Source: JAJPJE01 sp963848375
GTDB lineage: Bacteria; Acidobacteriota; Terriglobia; Terriglobales; Acidobacteriaceae
NCBI GenBank assembly: GCA_963848375.1
Contig: CAWKDK010000029.1
Location: 186,001-250,000, forward strand
Reading direction: 5' to 3'
DNA length: 64,000 nt
Part shown: piece after piece, positions 43,661-52,171 of the stretch
How the letters are laid out: the number at the start of each line of letters is the position of its first letter
Position numbering within the stretch: position 1 is the first letter of the stretch
Notes under the pieces: model-generated
The model's input: only the letters and a program-made list of their open reading frames with translations
Database searches by the model: none
Told to the model about the DNA's origin: nothing
Made by a program: the position numbers and the translations under genes

Positions 43661-45318
43661 ATGCGCCGAGCTCCCTTCGCTGTGATCCTGCTAGCAACCT
43701 CTACGTTGCTGGTCGGACAGGAAACAAATGTCCAGACTGCGAAAACCGCCGGAACTCCAAAACCCAGCGTAACGGCTCCAGCCACAAAACCGAAACTCAC
43801 GGAACAACAGAAGAGCGGGCTGAACCTGCTGGAATCGGCCGAAGGCGCGGCGGGTGGTTTCGAGGCGCCATCGCGAATTGTGGCGTATACGCAGATCGCG
43901 GGCGTGTATCAGACGAATAATAAAAAGAAGGCTGTGGATTTGTTGCAGCAGGCATACGAGAGTTTGCGAACGCTGCAGCTGGACTCGCCGAATAAACACC
44001 TGAATCAAGCGGTGACACAACAATTACAGCAGCAAGTGCTGAACCAGTTTGTTTCGCTTGCGCCAGAGCGTGTGGATGCACTGATCGACCAAACGGATCC
44101 GATCACACGCACCGCTGCATTGCAGCTCTTGCTGCCGTACTACGAAAAGAACAAAAATCTTGATCGTCCAGTTTCTGTGCTTATGCAACTGGGAGTCGAA
44201 GCTGAGATGCCGTATGGGATCGTAAACGACGTGATGGAGAAGCTCGGAGCCACGCATCCAGACCAGATTCGTGAGCTATTCATGGCTTCCCTTAGCAGCT
44301 ACCAGAACCATGAGCATCTGGAGGTATCACCTTCAACTGATTTTGCGAACCTGATTGCGAAGGCATATGGCAGGGTTCCCAACGAGAGCGTGGAGACTGC
44401 CATCGATGAACTTCTGTCACAGGCGAAGAAAGCGGACGAGAAGAACTCGAACGTGAGCATCAGCATGGGATTCGAAAAAGGGGCCGTGCAATTCAAATCG
44501 AGCTATGACATGCAGTTGTTTGCGGTATTGCCCACACTGGAGCAAGTCGATGCTGAAAAGGCGAAGCGCCTGTTGAAAGAGAGCGAAGATGTAAACACCT
44601 TCGCGTCGAAATATCCAGAAGGGATGAATTCTCTGAGCAAGAATGGGCGAGCCGAACTCGATGGGAATTAAGACCGGCAAGAGCGCGGAGTCCTGAGACG
44701 CAGGGGCCGCAAATGCTGGAAGAGCAGCGGATGAATAGCATCACGAACGATGCAGCGGATCATCCCAATGACGCGCTGGCGAATGCGGCAGGTTTGAATC
44801 CACAAATGGCGGTGTTTGCTTACATGGGGATCGCAAGGGCGAACTCGAAAAAGAACACTTCGGCGGCAGGTATCGCGCTCGCGAAAGCGCAGGAACTGTT
44901 GCCGAAGATTCCTCTGATGGAGCAGATGCCGACGATCACGGAGATGGCGAGTCTCTACGGGCGTATCGGAGACAAGGAAAGTGCCGAGAAGGTGATTGAG
45001 CTGGGCACCAAGACTGCGAGCGAGGTATTCAAGAAGGAGACGGATGCAGATGATCCGAACCTGGCTCCGAAAGCTTATTGGGTCTCGACCAACGCGTGGC
45101 GGAACCTGGTGGATGCCAGCTACAAGTTGGACCCTGGGCAGGCGATGACTTTGCTCAAAGAGGCTCCAGACGATGAGGTCAGAGTGTTTGCGCAGATTTC
45201 GTTGGCCAAGCGGTTACTCGGGAGCACAAGTCCAGCGCTAGACTTCAGCATGAATGCAAATAAGAAAGGCATGATCATGACGTCGATGATGCAGAGCGAT
45301 GGTGAAGCGGCGAAGTAG
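43661..45318 (+). CDS. Large secreted protein of unknown function, probably with two frameshifts
   Basis: From the ATG at 43661 (GGAGG just upstream) the product has a signal peptide and a helical repeat-like region. Frame 2 runs to about 44645 (SLSKNG). Frame 3 carries EPNSMGIKTGKSAES to about 44694. Frame 1 continues ETQGPQMLEEQRMNSIT to the stop at 45318. Two single-base removals (near 44648 and at the TCC-TGA at 44691-44696) make one protein of about 550 residues. Similar Acidobacteria proteins have a variable linker just here. The C-terminal part resembles helical repeats. Confidence 0.65.
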
Positions 45319-45364
45319 TGAGTAACGGCAGCCGAGGTCGGTTGCTCCACGTCATTTTGCTAAA

Positions 45365-45389
45365 GGCGGGTGAGGGCGCCCGCGCCACA
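45365..45389. repeat. GGCGGGTGAGGGCGCCCGCGCCACA palindrome (split core)
   Basis: It is a member of the same family as 33128 and 47681. Confidence 0.55.
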
Positions 45390-45391
45390 TA

Positions 45392-46750
45392 CTACATTCC
45401 TGGCATTTTCATTCCGGCGAGTTTGCGGGCGAAGCTGGCCTTGCCCATGTCCTTGAACATCTTTTTCATCTGCGCGTACTGGCGGAGAAGATTGTTCACT
45501 TCCTGAACGGTCGTGCCCGAGCCACGGGCGATGCGCTTGCGGCGGCTGCCGTTAATCACCTCGTGATGATCGCGCTCGTGCGACGTCATGGAGTTGATGA
45601 TTGCTTCCACGCGATTAATTTGCTTTTCGTCGACGTGGTCGGCCATCTTCTGCATGTTGGCGAACGGTCCAATACGCGGCAGCATGCCGAGAATGCTCTG
45701 GAACGATCCCATCTTTTTGACCTGGCGCAGCTGATCGCGGAAATCTTCGAGGCTGAAGCCATCGCCGGCGAGCGCTTTCTTGGTGAACTCTTCGGCTTTC
45801 TTCTTGTCGACGGTTGCCTCGGCTTTTTCGATGAGCGAGAGGATGTCGCCCATGCCGAGAATGCGCGAGACGATGCGATCAGGATGGAATGGTTCGATCG
45901 CGTCGTATTTTTCACCGATGCCGATGAACTTGATGGGCTGGCCGGTGACGTGACGAATGGAGAGCGCAGCGCCACCACGTGCATCGCCGTCCATCTTCGT
46001 GAGGACGACGCCGGTGAGCGAGAGCTTTTTGTGGAACTCGTCGGCGGACTTGACCGCGTCCTGACCGGTCATGGAGTCGGCGACGAACATTATTTCCTGC
46101 GGATTCAGCAGCGACTTCAGTCCCTGCATTTCTTCCATCAGCTGATCGTCGATGTGCAGGCGGCCGGCGGTGTCGACGATGAGGATGTCGCATCCGCTGA
46201 TGACCGCTTCCCGGCGCGCTTCCTTCGCGAGGCGAAGAACGTTCTCGGTGTCTGCCTTCTCCAGATTGCCGACATAGATCGGCGCCTTCACCGCATCGGC
46301 GACAACTTTGAGCTGATCGCGCGCGGCCGGACGGTAGACGTCGACGGAGACGAGCATGGGGCGGTGTCCGCCCTTCTTCAGCCAGTTCGCGAGTTTGCCG
46401 GAAGTGGTGGTTTTACCGGAACCCTGCAGGCCCGCCATAAGAACAATCGTGGGCGGTTGCGAGGCGAACTTAAACTTCGCTGTGTCCTTGCCGAGGAGCC
46501 CGACGAGTTCGTCGCGAACGATTTTTACGATCTGCTCGGCGGGAGTGAGGGCGGTCATCACCTCGGCGCCGAGCGCCTTTTCGCGAATGTGGTCGATGAG
46601 GTCTTTGACGACCTTGACGTTGACGTCGGCCTCAAGTAGGGCGAGGCGGATTTCCCGCAGGGCTTCGCCGATGTTTTCTTCGGTGATCTTGCCCTGTCCG
46701 CGCAGGTTCTTAAATGCGCGATTTAGTTTTTCGCTTAGATTCTCAAACAC
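45392..46750 (-). CDS. ffh: Signal recognition particle protein
   Basis: The 452-residue product has an N-domain, a GTPase (GLQGSGKTTTSGKLA, DTAGRLHID, TKMDGDARGG, GIGEKYDAIEPF), and a C-terminal M-domain with a Met-rich RNA/signal-binding tail ending KMFKDMG and LAGMKMPGM. The start is GTG at 46750. Confidence 0.97.
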   Translation of the reverse strand: MFENLSEKLNRAFKNLRGQGKITEENIGEALREIRLALLEADVNVKVVKDLIDHIREKALGAEVMTALTPAEQIVKIVRDELVGLLGKDTAKFKFASQPPTIVLMAGLQGSGKTTTSGKLANWLKKGGHRPMLVSVDVYRPAARDQLKVVADAVKAPIYVGNLEKADTENVLRLAKEARREAVISGCDILIVDTAGRLHIDDQLMEEMQGLKSLLNPQEIMFVADSMTGQDAVKSADEFHKKLSLTGVVLTKMDGDARGGAALSIRHVTGQPIKFIGIGEKYDAIEPFHPDRIVSRILGMGDILSLIEKAEATVDKKKAEEFTKKALAGDGFSLEDFRDQLRQVKKMGSFQSILGMLPRIGPFANMQKMADHVDEKQINRVEAIINSMTSHERDHHEVINGSRRKRIARGSGTTVQEVNNLLRQYAQMKKMFKDMGKASFARKLAGMKMPGM

Positions 46751-46952
46751 AGGGACATTATAGAAGACCTTTCACCACAGAGGACACAGAGGTCACAGAG
46801 AAACCGGGGCTAAAGCCCCTCGTTTCTTATCAGGAACGCGGCCCTAAAGGGCCGCTCTGCCACGAATCGAGCTTCTTCCACGAAACGAGCGCGGACAGGA
46901 ATGTCCGCGCCACACAACCGCAAGGCCGCACAATCGCGAGGCCACACAATCG
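46751..46952. other. Intergenic region packed with small palindromes
   Basis: It includes CACAGAGGACACAGAGG, GGGGCTAAAGCCCC, CGGCCCTAAAGGGCCG and GCGCGGACAGGAATGTCCGCGC (46889-46913). There is no gene. Confidence 0.65.
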
Positions 46953-47453
46953 TTACGCGGTCAGCACGCTGTTTTTCAGGACTTCCGCGGCGCGGGCTGC
47001 GCGCCATTCCTTCAGCTTCTGGCCAATCTCCGGTTTCTTCTTGGCGATGATGGCGGCGGCGAAGAGAGCAGCGTTCGCGGCTCCGGCTTTGCCAATCGCA
47101 AATGTTCCGACCGGAACGCCCTTCGGCATCTGCACGATGGCGAGCAGAGCGTCGAGTCCACCGAGGCTGGTCGCCGCGATGGGGACGCCGAGTACGGGAA
47201 TGGTGGTTTTCGCGGCCAGTACGCCGGGAAGGTGGGCAGCGCCACCGGCGCCGGCGATGAGGACTTCGATGCCGCGGCCTTCAGCGGTGGCGGCGTATTC
47301 GAGAGTCTGGTCGGGGGTGCGATGCGCGGAGAGCGCGCGCACTTCGTAGGGAATACCGAGTTCTTTGAAGACTTCGGCAGCGCCAGACATGATTTCCAGA
47401 TCATTCTTGCTGCCCATGAGGATGCCAACTAGCGGTGTGGGATTCGTGCTCAT
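46953..47453 (-). CDS. purE: 5-(carboxyamino)imidazole ribonucleotide mutase
   Basis: The 166-residue product has the PurE signature GILMGSKNDLEIM, SAHRTPDQTLEY and AGAGGAAHLPGVLAAKT. It acts in de novo purine synthesis. No purK lies next to it in this window. Confidence 0.96.
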   Translation of the reverse strand: MSTNPTPLVGILMGSKNDLEIMSGAAEVFKELGIPYEVRALSAHRTPDQTLEYAATAEGRGIEVLIAGAGGAAHLPGVLAAKTTIPVLGVPIAATSLGGLDALLAIVQMPKGVPVGTFAIGKAGAANAALFAAAIIAKKKPEIGQKLKEWRAARAAEVLKNSVLTA

Positions 47454-47760
47454 AGGTGAAATAGGGTAAATGAAAGATCGGTAAAACGCGAAATCGGGAG
47501 CAGCGGACGGCGCAGCGTTCGGAATGTCGTTGGCCGAAGATTTGGGAGCGCCGCTTCTAGCATGACAGAGAGTAGGGATCCCTCGGCTCGGGCGTTCGCC
47601 CTCGCTCGGAATGACAGAAGAAGATTGCTGCAGATTCGAGAGGTCTGCTCACACAGGCAGGATCGCCTGTTCCGCCTCTACGCGGGCGAGGGCGCCCGCG
47701 CCACACTCGCTATCCCACCTCTGCCAAAGGAGGGCAGAGATGGGGCACCCTCGATCGGTT
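47454..47760. other. Intergenic region with four repeats
   Basis: The stretch contains the CGAGCG/ATGACA repeat (47577-47614), an ACAGGC...GCCTGT hairpin (47653-47670), a GCGGGCGAGGGCGCCCGC palindrome (47681-47704) and a GGTGCCCC-type palindrome (47713-47750). No gene is seen. Confidence 0.7.
47713..47750 (-). repeat. GGTGCCCC-type palindrome
   Basis: TCCCACCTCTGCC-AAAGG-AGGGCAGAGATGGGGCACCC lies just before the end of the deacetylase-like gene. Confidence 0.8.
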
Positions 47761-48756
47761 CTAGTTTGCGGAATAGATTTCTTTGGCCGCCACAACAGTG
47801 TTGGAGTGGATGGTCACAGTGTCTTCGACATTGCGGGCGTAGCCGCCGGCGTAGGTCACCATCACGGGAATCTTTCTTTCGCGCGCGGTGCGGAAGACGA
47901 ATTCGTCGCGCCGCTTCAGACCGGGGATGGTCAGATCGAGACCGCCGAGTTGATCTTCGCGATAGGGGTCGGCGCCCGCTACGTAGCAGAGCAGATCGGG
48001 CTGGAACTGATTGAGTCCGGAGGTGAGCGCCCGGTCGAGCCAGGAGAGGTAGTCTTCGTCCTTGCAATGATCGGGCAAGTTCACGTCGATCGAAGAAGGC
48101 GGCTTCCAATGTGGATAGTTGTTTTCCTGATGAAGGGAGATGGTGAAGACATCGTCGGCGGGAACTTCGCTAGTGGTGAGCGTGCCGAGGGACGGGATAC
48201 TCACCTGGGTACGCGAAGCGATCTGTCCGGGCTCGCTGCGTTGTGGCGCAAAAATGTAGGCGGTGCCGTTACCCTGGTGCACGTCGCAATCGATGGTCAT
48301 GGCGCGCTGGATTTTTTTGTCCTTCTGCATGCTACGGATGGCGACGGCAACATCGTGAATCATGCAGAAACCTTCGCCGTGGTTCGGGAAAGCGTGATGA
48401 AAGCCACCACCGATGTTGAAGGCGATTCCGTCGCGCAGCGCGCATTCCGCAGCGAGGATGGAACCACCAGCAGCCAGCCAGAACGCGTCTACGAGTTCGT
48501 AGGAGTAGGGAATCTCCATCAGCAATTCTTCTCTGGCGGAAAGGGTCCCATTCTGCAACTTGTAGACGTACTCGCTGGTGTGCACGCGGAGAATGTCGCG
48601 ATCTTCGGCGGGCTTGGGTTCAAGGAAGTCGGCCGATTCGGCGACCTGCGACATCAGCAGCCGGTCATGGATATGACGATATTTCTCGGCGGGAAAGACA
48701 TGTTCGCCGATGGGAAGGATGTAGCGGTCGCTGTAAACCAGTTTGAAGGGCAGCAT
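47761..48756 (-). CDS. Histone deacetylase-like (HDAC) family amidohydrolase
   Basis: The 331-residue product has the HDAC core: GGGFHHAFPNHGEGFC, DCDVHQGNGTAYIF and SGADPYREDQLG-type third metal motif (VAGADPY). A 25-residue polar insertion near residue 180 (PQRSEPGQIASRTQ) is unusual. Bacterial members deacetylate acetoin, polyamines or small amides. ATG 48756 is preferred. Confidence 0.92.
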   Translation of the reverse strand: MLPFKLVYSDRYILPIGEHVFPAEKYRHIHDRLLMSQVAESADFLEPKPAEDRDILRVHTSEYVYKLQNGTLSAREELLMEIPYSYELVDAFWLAAGGSILAAECALRDGIAFNIGGGFHHAFPNHGEGFCMIHDVAVAIRSMQKDKKIQRAMTIDCDVHQGNGTAYIFAPQRSEPGQIASRTQVSIPSLGTLTTSEVPADDVFTISLHQENNYPHWKPPSSIDVNLPDHCKDEDYLSWLDRALTSGLNQFQPDLLCYVAGADPYREDQLGGLDLTIPGLKRRDEFVFRTARERKIPVMVTYAGGYARNVEDTVTIHSNTVVAAKEIYSAN

Positions 48757-48907
48757 GGACGCCGACCTGGTCCGAGTTTCCCCGGCACCAAGCTGCAATA
48801 GAAGAGATTACGTCCACGGTCAGCATTGCGGAAGGGAATTCGCAGATTACTCTCCATGCGAACGGCATGAGGCGCGGTAGGCAGCATCTAATTTTGCGAG
48901 GGCAGAA

Positions 48908-49207
48908 ATGGTGACTCAGAGCTGGCACACACAACTCGCGAACGATCGAGAACGGCAGAGCAGTTCCGCGGCAGGTTCGGCAGACGAGGAACGCAAGCAA
49001 GAATTTCTGGAGTCGATTGCGGGGCCGAAAGGATCGGAGTCGCCGGATCCGCAATCTGAAACGCCGATCGTTGTGGCTGGAGATGAAGATGATCCTGCGC
49101 CACCCGAACAACCTCTCGATGAGCGCGACACAAAGATTCCGCGTCCGATTGTTTCGGTGAACGGGAAAGATGTGGAGAAGCCGGAGGAGAAGAAGCCGGC
49201 GGCGTAG
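48908..49207 (+). CDS. Small acidic disordered protein of unknown function
   Basis: The 99-residue product is rich in Glu, Asp, Pro and Lys, and looks disordered (EDDPAPPEQPLDERD, EKPEEKKPAA). It lies 1.5 gene-lengths from any partner. The codon use fits a real gene, but there is no family support. Confidence 0.45.
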   Translation: MVTQSWHTQLANDRERQSSSAAGSADEERKQEFLESIAGPKGSESPDPQSETPIVVAGDEDDPAPPEQPLDERDTKIPRPIVSVNGKDVEKPEEKKPAA

Positions 49208-49225
49208 TGAGCGACTTTTGTCTTT

Positions 49226-49263
49226 TCCCACCTCTGCCAAAAAATGGCAGAGATGGGGCACCC
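49226..49263 (-). repeat. GGTGCCCC-type palindrome
   Basis: TTCCCACCTCTGCC-AAAAAAT-GGCAGAGATGGGGCACCC, a hairpin of the family. Confidence 0.8.
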
Positions 49264-49444
49264 TCAAACACAAACCTCACACAAAGCATTCAAGATAAAG
49301 GGTGCGACTCCGTGCCGGTCCTACTAATTGTGGTGCCGCATGAGAATCTGTCAAAACCTACAATCCTCAGAGCTGCTGGAAGTTGAAACCTGCGGAATTG
49401 CTGGCTATTCTACGGGCCTCCGCAGTCTTTTGGGGTGATTGCTC

Positions 49445-50317
49445 ATGGCGAGTACTGTCTGGAAGGGCCATCTTACGTTTGGCCTGGTTTCGTTGCCGGT
49501 GCGTCTGTTCAGTGCGGCGCGCGGTGAAAGCATCAGTTTCAACCAGTTGCACAAGAGCGACAACTCGCGCGTGAAGCAGGTGCTCTTCTGCCAACTCGAG
49601 GATAAGCCTGTGCCTCGCGAAGAGCTGGTGAAGGGCTACGAGTACGAGAAGGGCAAGTACGTCGTGGTCGACGAAGAAGAGATCAAGGCGGTTGCGCCAG
49701 AGACTTCGCGCACCATGCAGATCCTGGAATTCGTGAAGATGCAGGAGGTCGATCCGGTCTATCTGGACGCTTCGTATTATGTTGCGCCGGATGAAGGTGG
49801 CGAGACTCCGTACGCGCTAATGTTCGAAGCGCTCCGCAAGTCGGGCTACGCGGCGATCGCAAAAGTCTCCATGCACAATCGCGAGCACGTGGTCGTTTTG
49901 CGGCCGGGCTCAAAAGGAATCTTCCTGCACACGATGTACTACACGGATGAAGTGCGCGCGGTCGATGAATTCCGCACGGATACCAGCCTGATCAAAGACA
50001 AAGAGCTGGAACTGGCGACGATGTTGATCAACTCGCTGGCCGCGCCGTTCGAGCCGGCCAAGTATCACGATACGTATCGGGACAATATCAAGTCGCTGAT
50101 CGAAGCCAAGGTGCGAGGCAAACAGGTGGTGCAGCCTACGACCGTCGAGCATCGTGCGCCCGTCATTAATATTATGGACGCGCTGAAGCAAAGCCTGGAT
50201 CAGATGAAGAAGAAGCCGGCGCAATCGGTGACCGAGGAAGCCACAGCTGCTCCTGCGAAGAAGGCCGCGAGCGGTAATGGGAAGCGTTCGCGAAAAACGG
50301 CGAGTGAAAACGCATGA
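49445..50317 (+). CDS. ku: Ku domain protein (non-homologous end joining)
   Basis: The 290-residue product has the bacterial Ku fold: MASTVWKGHLTFGLVSLPV at the start, RVKQVLFCQ, YVAPDEGGETPYALMFEAL, and a C-terminal Lys/Ala-rich tail (APAKKAASGNGKRSRKTA). Ku dimers hold DNA ends for LigD. No ligD is in the window. The stop overlaps the next start (ATGA). Confidence 0.95.
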   Translation: MASTVWKGHLTFGLVSLPVRLFSAARGESISFNQLHKSDNSRVKQVLFCQLEDKPVPREELVKGYEYEKGKYVVVDEEEIKAVAPETSRTMQILEFVKMQEVDPVYLDASYYVAPDEGGETPYALMFEALRKSGYAAIAKVSMHNREHVVVLRPGSKGIFLHTMYYTDEVRAVDEFRTDTSLIKDKELELATMLINSLAAPFEPAKYHDTYRDNIKSLIEAKVRGKQVVQPTTVEHRAPVINIMDALKQSLDQMKKKPAQSVTEEATAAPAKKAASGNGKRSRKTASENA

Positions 50318-50538
50318 TCGCCAAAGAGAATTGCGAGAATACGAAGGTCGTCGGCTACGACCCCACGGGCGAGTCCGCAGTCCTGTGCAACGAACCGGGC
50401 GAATATTGCTCGGAGTGCGAGATGGTGCTGTGCCCAAGCTGCCATACGGAGGTCGCAAACCATTCAATCTCAGTGAAGAAGCCGCCCGCGCGGGTGGCGT
50501 CTGAAGCGGAGCACGAGGTTCGGAAGTCGCACGGTTAG
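50314..50538 (+). CDS. Small Cys-rich (B-box-like) protein coupled to ku
   Basis: The 74-residue product has eight Cys/His positions arranged as CENTK, VLCNEPGEYCSECEMVLCPSCH, which could bind one or two zincs. Its ATG overlaps the ku stop, so translation is coupled. It may assist Ku or bind nucleic acids; this is inferred only from position. The charged tail ends AEHEVRKSHG. Confidence 0.7.
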   Translation: MIAKENCENTKVVGYDPTGESAVLCNEPGEYCSECEMVLCPSCHTEVANHSISVKKPPARVASEAEHEVRKSHG

Positions 50539-50553
50539 ACTGAGATTCCTCGC

Positions 50554-50590
50554 TCCCACCTCTGCCAAAAGAGGGCAGAGATAGGGCACC
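50554..50590 (-). repeat. GGTGCCCC-type palindrome
   Basis: TCCCACCTCTGCC-AAAAGAG-GGCAGAGATAGGGCACC. A diverged copy follows at 50608-50643 (CCCACCAAAT...GGCCACC). Confidence 0.75.
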
Positions 50591-50817
50591 TGCACTTGTC
50601 TCTTCTCTCCCACCAAATAAGAGAAGAGGGTTTGAATGGCCACCAAGTTTTGAAATACCACCCTTTTTTCGTCTTGCGCAATTCTACGCATTCACCAAAT
50701 CTTATTGAAGTTTTAACCGCCCGATAATGTGGAGTGCATAGCGTCAATCCAGAGTTCGATCCGTTACCGAGGAATGGGGCGGACCCGAAATGCACTTTCC
50801 CTTAAAAGGTGAATAAC

Positions 50818-52071
50818 ATGAAGCGACAGATTGCGATTCTGGTCGTGTTGGCTGCTGCTCTGACGTGTGCAGCATTTGCTGGAGAAGACCACGACGCGAA
50901 AGACAGAGATTTCCCGCGGCTAGACCACGTATTTCTCATCATGATGGAGAATCATGGGTACAGCCAGATCATCAATAATCCAAACGCGCCGTTTACCAAT
51001 CAATGGGCGAAATCAGCGAATCTCGCGACGAACTACTTCGCAGTCGCGCACCCGAGCCTGACGAATTACCTGGAAGTGGTGGGCGGCTCGAACTTTGGCG
51101 TGCTGAACGATCATGCTCCCGACTGGGGCAATACCAGCTGTTCGCCGAATATCGTTGCGGCCACGGTTTCGTTGGATACTTCGTCGTTCCCGAACATCTG
51201 CCCGATCTGGGGAACGGGAACGGACGCAGCAACACCGGTTCTCGATCCTTCAAATGAAGGGACGGCGCAGTCGCCGGTTGTCGAAATCGATGGCGTGAAG
51301 TCGATTCCAGCCAGCGCGAATATTGCGGGAAAAACGATTGCCGACCAGCTCGTCGATAAAGGCCGTTCGTGGAAGAGCTACCAGGAAAGCCTGCCATTGG
51401 GCAGCATCTACGGGGTGAATTATTCCGACGGATTCTTCACGAATCTCACGGACTTCACCAAGGTCAATCCGCAACAGACTCCTGCGTTCGTTAACAGCGA
51501 TATCGTGAATCTGTACGCGGTGAAGCACAACCCGTTCGCTTACTTCCGCAACGTGCAAGAAGGACAGGATTCGCACAACAGCCTGAAGAATGTTGTTGGA
51601 TTTGAAGCTTTGTACGCTGATCTGGGTTCAGGGCATGTGCCCTCGTTCTCATTCATCGTGCCGAATCAGTGCGACGATCAGCATGGACAGGGAAACGCTG
51701 GACCGTTCTGCAACTATGATCCGACCGACAACGGAACGCAGGCGGGACTGAATCCAGCGCTGATCTACCAGGGTGACGTCACGCTGCAGCGACTGGTTGC
51801 GGCTATCAAGAAATCTCCAGCATGGCGCGATGGGAACAACGCGATTGTGGCGGTCTGGGATGAAAATGACTACAGCGCGATTCCAAATACGAACCAGGTG
51901 GTACTGATCATCGACACCAATCATGGCCCTCATGGAGTGCAGAGCAAGCAGTTTTACACTCACTTTTCGTTACTCAAGTCCATCGAAGCGGGATTCGGTC
52001 TGCCGTGCTTGAATCACGCTTGCGATAGCGGGTCAAAAGTGATGAGCGATCTTTTCGGCTGGAACTGGTAA
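50818..52071 (+). CDS. Secreted phosphoesterase/phosphatase of the alkaline phosphatase superfamily
   Basis: The 417-residue product has a signal peptide (to about residue 22) and the phosphoesterase opening LDHVFLIMMENHGYSQI. Metal motifs include HPSLTNYLEVVGG and VWDENDYSAIP. Family members are acid phosphatases and phospholipase C-like enzymes. It is distinct from the 3286 gene and lacks its Ig-like repeats. AAAAGGTG precedes the ATG at 50818. Confidence 0.88.
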   Translation: MKRQIAILVVLAAALTCAAFAGEDHDAKDRDFPRLDHVFLIMMENHGYSQIINNPNAPFTNQWAKSANLATNYFAVAHPSLTNYLEVVGGSNFGVLNDHAPDWGNTSCSPNIVAATVSLDTSSFPNICPIWGTGTDAATPVLDPSNEGTAQSPVVEIDGVKSIPASANIAGKTIADQLVDKGRSWKSYQESLPLGSIYGVNYSDGFFTNLTDFTKVNPQQTPAFVNSDIVNLYAVKHNPFAYFRNVQEGQDSHNSLKNVVGFEALYADLGSGHVPSFSFIVPNQCDDQHGQGNAGPFCNYDPTDNGTQAGLNPALIYQGDVTLQRLVAAIKKSPAWRDGNNAIVAVWDENDYSAIPNTNQVVLIIDTNHGPHGVQSKQFYTHFSLLKSIEAGFGLPCLNHACDSGSKVMSDLFGWNW

Positions 52072-52093
52072 CTACAAACCCAGTAAATACGGA

Positions 52094-52128
52094 ACGGGGC
52101 AGCTTCAACCAGGGCTGCCCGTTTCTTT
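52094..52128 (+). terminator. Terminator after the phosphatase gene
   Basis: ACGGGGCAGC/GGCTGCCCGT with an 8-base loop is followed by TTCTTT. Confidence 0.65.
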
Positions 52129-52171
52129 GCCGACTGTTCGACACCTTACTGGAGTTCGTCGAGGATTCCAT

